DNA of 33,892 nucleotides from positions 1-33,892 of the forward strand of contig JAQUUD010000003.1 in the NCBI GenBank assembly GCA_028694075.1. The letters are read 5' to 3'. Both the position numbers and the translations under genes were made by a program. Under the pieces are notes generated by a model. That model saw only the letters and a program-made list of their open reading frames with translations, was not told the origin of the DNA and ran no database searches. Of this stretch, positions 8,472-17,161 are shown piece after piece. Source of the stretch: Clostridia bacterium. GTDB taxonomy: Bacteria > Bacillota > Clostridia > Christensenellales > UBA1242. The first letter of the stretch is position 1. Each line of letters starts with the position of its first letter.

Positions 8472-9173
8472 TTAAATATCCTCGTTTATGTATTTCAAAT
8501 GCTCTTTTATTGTGGCAAGGGCTTTGGTTTCTAAACGAGAGATATATGACCTCGAAATTCCTAGCGCAACAGCCACTTCTCTTTGCGTAAGTGCTGGAAT
8601 TCCACCAATTCCATATCGCATTTTTAAAATATCCGCTTCTCTTTTAGTCAAAACTTTGTCAATCAAATTAACAATTTTTTCTGTCATAATATTGCCTTCA
8701 ACAACACCATAAATTTCATCGTCTAGCGAAGGGATTATATCCAAAAGTTCCACATCATTCCCATCTTTATCCTGTCCTAAATTTTCTTGAAGAGATATCA
8801 CTTTTTTATGCTTTTTACTTACACGAATAAGCATTAATATTTCATTTTCAATACATCTTGCCGCATATGTTGAAAGTTGGGTACCCTTTCCATATTCAAA
8901 TGTATTAATTGCTTTGATTAAGCCAATTGCCCCAACTGAAAGCAAATCATCAGCCTCACCTGCACCAGAATATTTTTTGACAATATGAGCCACAAGCCTT
9001 AAATTGTGATTTATTAATGTTTCTTTTGCTTTTTTATCGCCGTTTTTGAATTTTTCGAAATACATTTTTTCTTCTTCCGCTGATAGGGGCTTTGGAAAAC
9101 CTGACGCATTATTTATGAAGGAAGAAAATAAAAGTATTTTATTCATAAAGAGAATAAAATTTTCAAATACCAA
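8472..9173 (-). CDS. sigK: Sporulation sigma factor SigK precursor
   Basis: This encodes the late mother-cell RNA polymerase sigma factor. FPKPLSAEEEKMYFEKFKNGD, then NLRLVAHIVKKYSG (region 2.1), DDLLSVGAIGLIKAINTF, TYAARCIENEILM and the region 4 helix-turn-helix (TQREVAVALGISRSYISRLE) are characteristic of SigK. I place the start at TTG 9173, not the GTG at 9203, because GGAGGT (9179-9184) lies five bases before it. This gives 233 residues and a hydrophobic pro-sequence of about 27 residues (VFENFILFMNKILLFSSF) that lines up in length with the Bacillus pro-SigK leader. SpoIVFB-type intramembrane proteolysis is therefore expected. The reading frame is uninterrupted, with no skin-type insertion. 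I could not define its promoter; the 250 bp upstream show nothing convincing before element B. Confidence 0.93.
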   Translation of the reverse strand: MVFENFILFMNKILLFSSFINNASGFPKPLSAEEEKMYFEKFKNGDKKAKETLINHNLRLVAHIVKKYSGAGEADDLLSVGAIGLIKAINTFEYGKGTQLSTYAARCIENEILMLIRVSKKHKKVISLQENLGQDKDGNDVELLDIIPSLDDEIYGVVEGNIMTEKIVNLIDKVLTKREADILKMRYGIGGIPALTQREVAVALGISRSYISRLETKALATIKEHLKYINEDI

Positions 9174-9428
9174 ATTCGACCTCCACGCAAAAAAAATAAG
9201 CACACTTTTTCAGTATGCTATTTATATATGCTGTTTTTTGTCGATTTTTGCTTGTACGGTCAAAATATCGGTTCGTTTGCTGAATTTGGCTACAGAATTT
9301 AATGATTTTTTTAAACGAGTTTTATGCAAAGTTCTTTATTTTAAATTTTATAAAAATTTATAAACTTAAAAGTTTTTTTAAAAATTTATTAATATAAAAA
9401 TAATTGCGATAAAGCACACAAAACAAAC

Positions 9429-9525
9429 TTGCCGGCGAAAGAAAATTTTAGCATTCGCTAAAATTTTGGCAAGTGCTTGAAAAGCACTTGCACCGGGCTT
9501 TTCAAGCCCGGACTTTCGCCGGCAA
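9429..9525. repeat. Cloverleaf element B
   Basis: The outer stem is a perfect 13 bp: TTGCCGGCGAAAG (9429-9441) with 9513-9525. H1 is 9442-9452/9457-9467 (11 bp, loop ATTC). H2 is 9469-9478/9482-9491 (10 bp, GAA triloop). H3 is 9493-9500/9504-9511 (8 bp, loop TTC). It lies about 110 bp downstream of ftsY, which has no canonical terminator, and upstream of sigK. H2 is nearly the same sequence as H2 of element A; H1 and H3 are unrelated to the other copies. Confidence 0.88.
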
Positions 9526-9634
9526 TTAGAAATTCCAACTTCTCAAAAAATCTTAACTCAATAATTCTATAATCTCAACTAAATTAAAAATCAAATTGAA
9601 AAAATCTGTATTAAAAAAACAATTTAAAAATCAA

Positions 9635-10531
9635 TCAAAATAAATTATTTATGAAATCTACTGACTCAAACAGTTCTAAGTCACCTATTTTCTCACCGAC
9701 ACCCACAAACACAACCGGCAAATTAAATTGCCGAATTATTGCAAGAATAACCCCGCCTTTTGCCGTTCCGTCTAATTTTGTTAAAATCACGCCATCAATC
9801 TTAACATATTCATTAAAATTCTGAATTTGAGCAAGTGCATTCTGCCCGATTGTCGCATCTAAAACAATAAAATTATACTTGTTCGCATCGGCATATTCCC
9901 TGTTTACAATTCGGTCAATTTTACCAAGTTCCTGCATTAAATTAACTTTTGTATGCAGTCTTCCAGCCGTATCAATAATTAAAACATCTGTTTTTTTTGA
10001 TTTTGCACTTATAATCCCGTCATAAACAACTGCTGCCGCATCAGCCCCTTCAGTATGCTTAATAATCTTGACTTTATTTCTATTCGCCCACTCAGCAAGT
10101 TGAGCCGACGCCGCTGCACGAAAAGTATCACCGGCAACCAAACTCACTTCCTTTTTCAAACCTTTAAAATAATGTGCAAGTTTGCCAATGCTTGTTGTCT
10201 TTCCCACACCATTAACGCCAATTATTGTGATAACCGCAGGATATTTTATTTCAAAATTTTCATTTAATGATATACTTTTTGTTAAAATATCTTTAAAAAG
10301 TTGTTTTGCATCATCAGATTTCTTAATTTTTTTTCTGATTATTTCCTGTTTAAACTCATCAATAATCAGCCCACTTGTTTGAACGCCGACATCGCTTGAT
10401 ATTAAAATTTCTTCAAGTTTATCATAAAATTCGCCGTTCAACTCACTTCGTTTAAAAATTTCATTGATTCTTCTTTTAAAAGCATCTCTTGTTTTTGCAA
10501 GTGCTTTAGCTATTTTTTTAAACAGCGCCAT
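9635..10531 (-). CDS. ftsY: Signal recognition particle receptor FtsY
   Basis: This SRP-type GTPase docks Ffh-ribosome complexes at the membrane. At 298 residues it is the short Gram-positive form, without a long acidic A domain: a basic N-terminal helix, the NG N-domain, then G1 GVNGVGKTT (105-113), AGDTFRAAASAQL, DTAGRLHTK, and TKLDGTAKGG with GVGEKIGDL at the C-terminus. The ATG (10531) has an AGGAGG site and lies 14 bp inside the end of smc, so the two are translationally coupled. Downstream the next structure is cloverleaf element B. Its partner Ffh is encoded at 23723-25036 rather than next door. Confidence 0.97.
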   Translation of the reverse strand: MALFKKIAKALAKTRDAFKRRINEIFKRSELNGEFYDKLEEILISSDVGVQTSGLIIDEFKQEIIRKKIKKSDDAKQLFKDILTKSISLNENFEIKYPAVITIIGVNGVGKTTSIGKLAHYFKGLKKEVSLVAGDTFRAAASAQLAEWANRNKVKIIKHTEGADAAAVVYDGIISAKSKKTDVLIIDTAGRLHTKVNLMQELGKIDRIVNREYADANKYNFIVLDATIGQNALAQIQNFNEYVKIDGVILTKLDGTAKGGVILAIIRQFNLPVVFVGVGEKIGDLELFESVDFINNLF

Positions 10532-13500
10532 TTAACTGATCCTCCTGACCACCGGCATTAGAAATTGCTTCACTTAATTTAACTGATACAATTCTTGAAA
10601 TGCCTTTTTCTTCCATTGTAACCCCATATAAACTGTCGGCAAGTTCCATTGTTGGCTTCCTATGCGTTATAACAATAAACTGAGTATCATTTGCAAAACG
10701 CCTTAAATATTGTGCAAATCTTTCAACATTTGCTTCATCAAGGGCTGCTTCAATTTCGTCAAGTAAACAGAATGGCATCGGCTTTAATTTTAAAATCGCA
10801 AACAAAATTGCAATTGCAGTCAAGGCTTTTTCGCCACCGCTTAAAAGTGTAATATTCTGCAATCTTTTACCAGGCGGTTCTGCAACAATATCAACTCCGG
10901 CTTCCAAAACATTATCCGAGCCAACAAGTTGCAAATTCGCATTTCCACCACCGAATAATTCCTTAAAAGTTATATTGAAATTTGCATTGATTTTATGGAA
11001 TTCTTCAATGAAGCGCACAGTCATTTCTCCGGCAAGTTCATCAATAATTTTTGTCGTATCTTGCTCGGCTTTTTCAAGGTCATTCACTTGCGCAGACATA
11101 TCTTCAAATCTTTCATAAATAACCTTAATGTCTTCAATAGCGTTAACATTAACATACCCTAGCTTTGCAATTTCTCTTTTAAGTTCACTAATTTGATGTG
11201 ATGCCGAAATAAAATCGAAATCACTTCGTTTGAATTCTAAGCAGGTATTATATGTCAACTCATATTCTTCATAAATGCGTTTTTCTGTTGCTTCAACATC
11301 AGTTTCAAGTTTGTTCAGTTCGGTTTCAATGCGAAATTTTTTGTCATTAATGCGGTTAATATCTTGCATTAACTGTTCTTTTTTCACATCAATTATTTTT
11401 AATTGCTCTTGATATTTTATTTTGTTTTGCTCTAATTTTTCCTGCTCTTTTCTGATTACTTCAAGTTGTTGCTGATTTTCATAACCGATATTTTTCTCTT
11501 GCAATCTTTTGATATTTTCTTGTTCTTTTAATATGTAGGAACTATTATTCTCAATTTGTTGCTTGTTTAGTCGCAAACTTCCTTCTGTTTCTGTTATTTG
11601 CAATTCAATACGCCTAAAATCCTGCTCAATTGCATTAATTTCAGTTCTTATTTCGGCAATTTTAACCGCTTCAGTAATTTGAGTGCTGTTTTTCTTTTGT
11701 TCCAGTTCTTCAATATATTTCTTGTTTTCGTCGAGTTTGTCGGTTAAATTTTTTATAAACGCATTTTTGCTGATAAAATCCGCTTTTGCTTTTTGAATTT
11801 CAGCTAATAAATCAGTTATTTCTCTGCCCCTGCTTATTAAATTAACAGACTGCGATTTTCTTGAACCGCCTGTCATTGCACCCGACGGATTAATAACATC
11901 GCCGTCAAGCGTCACTATTTTGAAAGCGAACTGAGAATTTTTTGCAATTTTTACAGCAATGTCAAGGTTATCAACCAAAACAATTGCACCCAAAAGATTA
12001 TCCACCACGCTTTTTATTCTTTTGTCAAAAGTGATAACTTCGCTTGCAATTCCATGGCAACCAGCAGTTGTCAATGCCAGTCTTCTGTGTTCCAGTTGCA
12101 AATATCTAGGCTTCATTGAATTGACAGGCAAAAAGGTTGCGCGCCCAAATTGATTGCTCTTCAAATAATTTATTAGGCTTTTAGCATTTTCTTCATTTGT
12201 TGTAACAATATTTTGAAGCGCATTGCCAAGTGCAACTTCAATTGCAGTTTCAAATTTTTCCGGCACTTTGATTAAAGACGCTAAAATTCCAATCATTTTA
12301 TCTTTGATAAAACTGTTTTTCTCACTTTCTTTTAATAATTTACGAACGGCATAAGCATAACCTTCAAATTCGGATTGCATTTCAACAAGCAAACGATGTC
12401 TATTTTCATAAACTTGAATTTTAGCATTTAAATTAGATAAATTCTGCTCTTCTTCCTTAATTTGTGATGTTAAATTAATTATACTCAATTTTAATGCGGA
12501 ATAATTATTTAATAAATTTGAAAATTCGCCTGATGCTTCTTCCAGAATTTTAGATTTTTCCAAAAGTTCATCTTTTCGTTTTTCTTTCTGCTCTTTTTCT
12601 GCTTTAAATTTTATTAAACTGTTCTCACCGTTTAATAAATCGAGATTTATTTTTTCATTTTGCGAGTTTAAATTATTGATTCTTTCCTGAAATAATTTTA
12701 TTTCTCCAAGTTGTTTTTCAAGCCCAACCGTTAAGATTAGAATTTCATTGTTTATATTTTTAATTTGCTCATCTAAATTTGTAATTTGTTCCATTGTATC
12801 ATTATTCTTTTGGTTCAAACTTACAATTTCAGTTTGTCTTAAAGATAATTCTTCCAAAACAGCATTCATTTTTGTTGTAATCTGAGATTTTACTTCGCCT
12901 GAATTTTCATATTGATATATGTAGGAATTAATTTCTAGGTCTTTTAAGTTTTGCCTGAAATCTAAATATTTTTTAGCAGTTTCTGCTTGTTTCTTTAAAG
13001 GTCCAAGTTGCCTTTCAATTTCTCCAACTATATCACGCAACCGGCTCAAATTATCCCTTGTTCGTTCCAGTTTACGCTCCGCTTCTTCTTTTCTGGACTT
13101 AAATTTTGCAATTCCCGCCGCTTCTTCAAAAATCTTTCGCCTGAGTTCTGGTTTGCTTGAAATTATTTCTTCAACTTTGCCTTGACCGATTATTGAATAC
13201 CCGTCCCGACCTATTCCAGAATCAAAGAAAAGATTTACAATATCTTTTAATCTACATTGATTTTTATTTATTAAATATTCACTTTCGCCACTGCGATAAA
13301 GTTTTCGCGTAACTGAAAGTTCATCATAATCAATATCAAAAAATCTGTCTGTGTTGTTGAAATAAAGCGTAACTTCACAATATGAAAGGCTTCTCCTTTT
13401 TTCAGTTCCGCTGAAAATAACATCTTGCATTGAATTTCCACGCAAACTTTTGGAACTTTGCTCACCTAAAACCCATCTTATTGCATCGCCTACATTGCTT

Positions 13501-13610
13501 TTTCCGCAACCGTTAGGACCAACGATTGCGGTTACGCCATCATCAAATTTTATTTCTATTTTTTCAGCAAATGACTTAAATCCGAAAAGTTCTATTTTAT
13601 TGAAATTCAT
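10518..13610 (-). CDS. smc: Chromosome partition ATPase SMC, with short arms
   Basis: This is the structural-maintenance-of-chromosomes ATPase that extrudes DNA loops with ScpA/ScpB. Walker A is GPNGCGKS (31-38), with the R-loop region IRWVLGEQSSKSLRG. The hinge is about 432-582, ending in the conserved DGDVINPSGAMTGGS. The ABC signature LSGGEKALTA starts near 923 and Walker B is LLDEIEAALDEAN near 949. At 1030 residues it is shorter than the roughly 1180 usual in Bacillus, and the loss is spread over both coiled-coil arms, while heads and hinge look intact. The stop overlaps the ftsY start. A TATAAT-like box lies upstream, near 13670, with a poor -35. Confidence 0.96.
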   Translation of the reverse strand: MNFNKIELFGFKSFAEKIEIKFDDGVTAIVGPNGCGKSNVGDAIRWVLGEQSSKSLRGNSMQDVIFSGTEKRRSLSYCEVTLYFNNTDRFFDIDYDELSVTRKLYRSGESEYLINKNQCRLKDIVNLFFDSGIGRDGYSIIGQGKVEEIISSKPELRRKIFEEAAGIAKFKSRKEEAERKLERTRDNLSRLRDIVGEIERQLGPLKKQAETAKKYLDFRQNLKDLEINSYIYQYENSGEVKSQITTKMNAVLEELSLRQTEIVSLNQKNNDTMEQITNLDEQIKNINNEILILTVGLEKQLGEIKLFQERINNLNSQNEKINLDLLNGENSLIKFKAEKEQKEKRKDELLEKSKILEEASGEFSNLLNNYSALKLSIINLTSQIKEEEQNLSNLNAKIQVYENRHRLLVEMQSEFEGYAYAVRKLLKESEKNSFIKDKMIGILASLIKVPEKFETAIEVALGNALQNIVTTNEENAKSLINYLKSNQFGRATFLPVNSMKPRYLQLEHRRLALTTAGCHGIASEVITFDKRIKSVVDNLLGAIVLVDNLDIAVKIAKNSQFAFKIVTLDGDVINPSGAMTGGSRKSQSVNLISRGREITDLLAEIQKAKADFISKNAFIKNLTDKLDENKKYIEELEQKKNSTQITEAVKIAEIRTEINAIEQDFRRIELQITETEGSLRLNKQQIENNSSYILKEQENIKRLQEKNIGYENQQQLEVIRKEQEKLEQNKIKYQEQLKIIDVKKEQLMQDINRINDKKFRIETELNKLETDVEATEKRIYEEYELTYNTCLEFKRSDFDFISASHQISELKREIAKLGYVNVNAIEDIKVIYERFEDMSAQVNDLEKAEQDTTKIIDELAGEMTVRFIEEFHKINANFNITFKELFGGGNANLQLVGSDNVLEAGVDIVAEPPGKRLQNITLLSGGEKALTAIAILFAILKLKPMPFCLLDEIEAALDEANVERFAQYLRRFANDTQFIVITHRKPTMELADSLYGVTMEEKGISRIVSVKLSEAISNAGGQEDQLNGAV

Positions 13611-13802
13611 ATAATTCCCTTTAATGTCAAGTTGAATTTTCTTTATTTATTATTTTTTCGCCCACATTATAAGTTAAAAATTATGTTAAAGAGTTAATTT
13701 TTAATTAATATTAATTATTTATTTAAGTTTGTTTTTTATTCGGGTTTTCAGATTACAATCTAAATTTTATTGCTTGATTTTATGTAATACGGCCGGCTTT
13801 TC

Positions 13803-13908
13803 GCCGGTGAAAGCGGGCGGGTTTGCTTTGATAAAAGCAAACCCGTAGCAGTGCCAACGGCACTGCTGAATTTTTTGCCTTGGCAAAAAATTCCCCGCTT
13901 TCACCGGC
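13803..13908. repeat. Cloverleaf element C
   Basis: The outer stem is a perfect 15 bp: GCCGGTGAAAGCGGG (13803-13817) with 13894-13908. H1 is 13818-13829/13834-13845 (12 bp, loop GATA). H2 is 13847-13855/13859-13867 (9 bp, loop AAC). H3 is 13868-13879/13882-13893 (12 bp, minimal TT loop). Only one base (13846) is unpaired at the junction, making this the cleanest four-way junction of the set. An extra hairpin CCGGC-TTTTC-GCCGG (13793-13807) overlaps the left arm and could compete with it. It lies between plsX and smc, where acpP and rnc are commonly found. Confidence 0.9.
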
Positions 13909-13988
13909 ATTATGTTTTAACCGCATCAGTTGTCAGTATAAATTAATTTTATATAAGCAATTATAACATCTTAAACAATACAATTAAA

Positions 13989-15008
13989 TTAATTTTCTTC
14001 AATTTGCACCGAGCCAACAATTTCTTCAATTTTATCATTAACATTATTTTTTGCAACTTTAATTGCCTGTTTGATTACAATTAAAATTGATTCTGCATCA
14101 CTGTTTCCGTGTGCTTTAAAAATTGGTTTTTTACACCCTAAAAACTGCGAACCGCCATATTGCTTATAATTCATTTTTTCTTTTAGTTTATTAAAAGATT
14201 TTTTCATAAACAAATATCCAATTTTTGAACTTGTTGAGGATTTTATTGCATTTTTCAAATGGTCCATAACAAATAAAAGTGTTCCCTCGATTGACTTCAA
14301 TGTTAAATTTCCTGAAAATCCATCTGCAACCAAAACATCATAATCTCCACTCATACAATCTCGTGCTTCAATATTTCCAACAAAATTGATAGGTAATGTT
14401 TTAAGCAACTTAAAAGTTTCTTTAATCAGCATATTACCCTTTGCATCTTCAACTCCAACATTCAAAAGGGCAACTTTCGGCTTTTCAACATTATATAATG
14501 AACTGTAATAAACAGAACCCATCATTGCAAAATGACAAAGGTTAATTGGCTTACAATCTGCATTTGCACCACAGTCAATAAGTAAAACACCTTTGTTGTC
14601 AATTTTTGTAGGAAGTAAAGGTGCTAAACCTGGTCTAGAAACGCCCTTAAGCCTACCAAGTTTTAAAATCCCGCCGGCCAAAACCGCCCCCGTACTGCCT
14701 GCTGAAATCATTGCATCAATATCATTTCTTTGTTTTAAAGCATCAAGTGCCACAACAATTGAAGAATCAGGCATTGCTTTAATCAATTTAGCAGGATTTT
14801 CATCGTCACAAGAAATCACAGTTTCTGCATTCAAAATTTCAATTTTATTGCCAGTATAATTCAATTTTTTTAAGCAATTTTCTAATTCTTGCTGTTTCCC
14901 CGTAATAATAACAGTCAAATCCTCTATTTCATTTACTGCCTGAACCGAACCTTTAACAATTTCTAGCGGTGCATTATCGCCCCCATAACCATCAATAATT
15001 ATTTTCAC
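13989..15008 (-). CDS. plsX: Phosphate acyltransferase PlsX
   Basis: PlsX makes acyl-phosphate from acyl-ACP, the first step of PlsX/PlsY phosphatidic acid synthesis, as a peripheral membrane enzyme. The 339-residue length is normal. Visible motifs are the N-terminal IDGYGGDNAP (usually DxMGGD), SAGSTGAVLAGG, RPGLAPLLPT, LIDCGANADCKP and VADGFSGNLTLKSIEG. The start is GTG (15008) with AAGGGGA upstream. It follows rpmF by 325 bp, an unusually wide gap that contains a plausible promoter (15045-15072). The usual downstream acpP and rnc are missing; cloverleaf element C follows instead. Confidence 0.96.
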   Translation of the reverse strand: MKIIIDGYGGDNAPLEIVKGSVQAVNEIEDLTVIITGKQQELENCLKKLNYTGNKIEILNAETVISCDDENPAKLIKAMPDSSIVVALDALKQRNDIDAMISAGSTGAVLAGGILKLGRLKGVSRPGLAPLLPTKIDNKGVLLIDCGANADCKPINLCHFAMMGSVYYSSLYNVEKPKVALLNVGVEDAKGNMLIKETFKLLKTLPINFVGNIEARDCMSGDYDVLVADGFSGNLTLKSIEGTLLFVMDHLKNAIKSSTSSKIGYLFMKKSFNKLKEKMNYKQYGGSQFLGCKKPIFKAHGNSDAESILIVIKQAIKVAKNNVNDKIEEIVGSVQIEEN

Positions 15009-15044
15009 AATATTCCCCTTAATTATTATTTTATATTTTTATTT

Positions 15045-15072
15045 ACTATACTCAAATAACTTGATAAATCAA
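15045..15072 (-). promoter_or_regulatory. Possible plsX promoter
   Basis: Minus strand TTGATT (15067-15072), 16-bp spacer, TATAGT (15045-15050), about 37 bp upstream of the GTG. The rest of the 15009-15333 gap is nearly pure A/T and shows nothing else I can identify. Confidence 0.5.
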
Positions 15073-15333
15073 TAACTTCTATCAATAAAAATGATAACAT
15101 AATCAAATAAATAAATCAACTCATTTTAAGTTTTACCAATAATGTAGATTTTTATTTTAATAAAAAATATTATTAAAAAAAATTCATTATTCTATAATAA
15201 TTATTTAAAATTTTAAGTTTTAACTGAAAAAATTTAGTTTTGATAAAACAACTTAAATAATAAAAAATAAAAAAATAAATCAAAATAACTCTGATTCATT
15301 TCAATTTTATTTTAAATGTATCTAAAATCTAAA

Positions 15334-15537
15334 TTAAGCGACTTCTTTTTTTTCTTTCTTTTCGGTATCTAAAACTTTTTTACCTTTATAAACTCCGCAT
15401 TTTGGGCAAACTTTATGAGGTTGTTTTAATTCGTGGCAAAATGGACACTCAACAAGTGCCGATAAAGTGATTTTTGAATTAGATGATTTTCTTTTATCTC
15501 TTCTAGCCTTAGAAACCTTATATTTTGGTACTGCCAT
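15334..15537 (-). CDS. rpmF: 50S ribosomal protein L32
   Basis: This 67-residue protein begins MAVPKYKVSKARRDKRKS, as L32 does, and has a zinc ribbon (CPFC and CPKC). It is a small structural protein of the large ribosomal subunit. The tail is lysine/glutamate rich. An AGGAG site precedes the ATG, and a strong promoter lies about 150 bp upstream. The rpmF-plsX order is conserved in Firmicutes; the DUF177 gene that usually precedes rpmF is absent here. Confidence 0.97.
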   Translation of the reverse strand: MAVPKYKVSKARRDKRKSSNSKITLSALVECPFCHELKQPHKVCPKCGVYKGKKVLDTEKKEKKEVA

Positions 15538-15689
15538 TTTAATTTCTCCTGATTTTCACAAAAATAATTTTATTTTAATTAAGCATTATTAAATCAAATT
15601 TATATAATTTTAAAGAATATGCTTATAAAATTTTGCTTTATAATTTACATTTAACAATAAAATATAAATTTATATTATGCACTCTTATT

Positions 15690-15718
15690 AGTATAACGAA
15701 ATTATCTCATTTTGTCAA
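15690..15718 (-). promoter_or_regulatory. Strong sigma-A promoter of rpmF
   Basis: Minus strand TTGACA (15713-15718), 17-bp spacer, TATACT (15690-15695). It leaves a leader of about 145 nt before rpmF, in which I see no riboswitch or terminator. Confidence 0.85.
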
Positions 15719-15793
15719 GTTGTTTATTCGTTTTTATCTCTAAATTAAGCAAAAATATAATAATTAATATATAACTCAAACTTTTTTCGCTAT

Positions 15794-16786
15794 TTAATAT
15801 AATTGTGCTTGTATAACCGTTATTGCAATCAACATTACAATTTCATTTATTGAGGCATTTCTTGTTACATCATTAACGGGGCGCGCAAAGCCTTGTGCAA
15901 CAGGTCCGATGCAAGTGTAACCAGCAACACTGTGTAATGCTTTTACAAGCAAACTTCCTGAGTTTATGTCCGGCACAATCAATATATTTGCCTCACCATT
16001 AATTTGACCGATATAATTTTTTGCTTTGCAGGCTTTCTTAGACAATGCAACGTCAATTTGCAATTCTCCATCAGCAACAACTTCCGGATAAGTTTTTTTA
16101 AATAAATCTGTGCCACTTCGCATTTTTGCAATGCTTTCACTTTTGGCACTGCCCTTTGTTGAATATGATAAAAACGCAACTTTTGGCTCGCTATAAAACA
16201 GCATTTTCCAAAAATCTACAGAATTTTTGGCTATTTCAACCAAATTTTCTTTGGTTGGATTTTCAACCAATGCACAATCTGATATTAAAATCGGACGAAC
16301 TTTAAACAAGCCTTTTTTAATAAAAACCAACATACTTGATGACACAAGTTTATTCGGCAAAACTCCTTTGATAAGTTGCAATGCCGGCTTGAATGTTGAC
16401 GCACTGAAACTTTCAGTTCCTGAAACCATACCATCAGCATATCCGTCTTTCACCATCATCGTAGCAAAGTATATAGGGTCTTCAAGCATTTTTTCGCATT
16501 CTTCTTTTGTCACACCCTTTGATTTTCTTAACTCGCATATCTCTTCAATGAATAAATTTCTGAGTTCAGAAGTTTTTGGATTTATTATCTGAATATTTTC
16601 ATCAGCAAGCGCACTATATCTAAGATATAACGCACTTTCATCGCCCAAAAGAATAGCCTTTGCCAATTTTTTTTGTGTTGCAATTCTCACTGCTTCAATT
16701 ATTTTATCGCTAAAACCGGCTTCAGGAAATACGATTGTTTTGACATCTTGTTTTGCCATATTAAAAATTTGTTTTTTAAAACTCAT
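15794..16786 (-). CDS. pta: Phosphate acetyltransferase
   Basis: Pta converts acetyl-CoA and phosphate to acetyl-phosphate, the first step of the Pta-AckA route that yields ATP and acetate. The 330-residue length fits the short Firmicutes enzyme with only the catalytic domain. Seen are TIVFPEAGFSDKIIEA, DGYADGMVSGTESFSAST, SDCALVENPT, FLSYSTKGSA, DGELQIDVAL and ANILIVPDINSG, then GPVAQGFARPVNDVTRN. ackA does not follow, although pta-ackA is the usual order. The gene is divergent from ylbJ and has a consensus promoter far upstream (17058-17086). Confidence 0.96.
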   Translation of the reverse strand: MSFKKQIFNMAKQDVKTIVFPEAGFSDKIIEAVRIATQKKLAKAILLGDESALYLRYSALADENIQIINPKTSELRNLFIEEICELRKSKGVTKEECEKMLEDPIYFATMMVKDGYADGMVSGTESFSASTFKPALQLIKGVLPNKLVSSSMLVFIKKGLFKVRPILISDCALVENPTKENLVEIAKNSVDFWKMLFYSEPKVAFLSYSTKGSAKSESIAKMRSGTDLFKKTYPEVVADGELQIDVALSKKACKAKNYIGQINGEANILIVPDINSGSLLVKALHSVAGYTCIGPVAQGFARPVNDVTRNASINEIVMLIAITVIQAQLY

Positions 16787-17057
16787 ATAAACCTCATAAG
16801 TAAATGTTAAAAATATAAAATGCTTTATGTTCTGATTATCAATTTAATTTTCAGTGTAAAAAAATTTTTTTTCAATCAACTCAAATTTAAGTGCAATGAA
16901 TAAACATTGAATTTTTAAATAATTTTTTATATTCAAAACTTATGATAAGAAAAATTTTTATATTTTCACATTATCCGTTTGGATAACTTAAACTTAAACT
17001 TTTGTTAAAACTTAATTATCAAGTATCATTTATAGTATGTGTAGTAATAACTTACTT

Positions 17058-17086
17058 ATTATATATAATATATTAATTAATGTCAA
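17058..17086 (-). promoter_or_regulatory. Perfect-consensus sigma-A promoter facing pta
   Basis: Minus strand TTGACA (17081-17086), exact 17-bp spacer, TATAAT (17058-17063). Transcription would give a leader of about 260 nt before pta. I see no riboswitch, terminator or small gene in 16787-17057, which is very AT-rich. Confidence 0.8.
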
Positions 17087-17161
17087 GAGGTATGAAAAAA
17101 GCGTCAATTTTTTTTTAATTATTCTCAAATTTTTAATTTTTTCAACCAATGATTTTTTAAT

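Noticed and set aside
9201..9203. GTG at 9203 as the sigK start
   Set aside because: No ribosome binding site precedes it, whereas the TTG at 9173 has GGAGGT at proper distance and gives the expected pro-sequence length.
9046..9363. Plus-strand open frame upstream of sigK
   Set aside because: It is largely antisense to sigK, has no ribosome binding site and no recognisable content.
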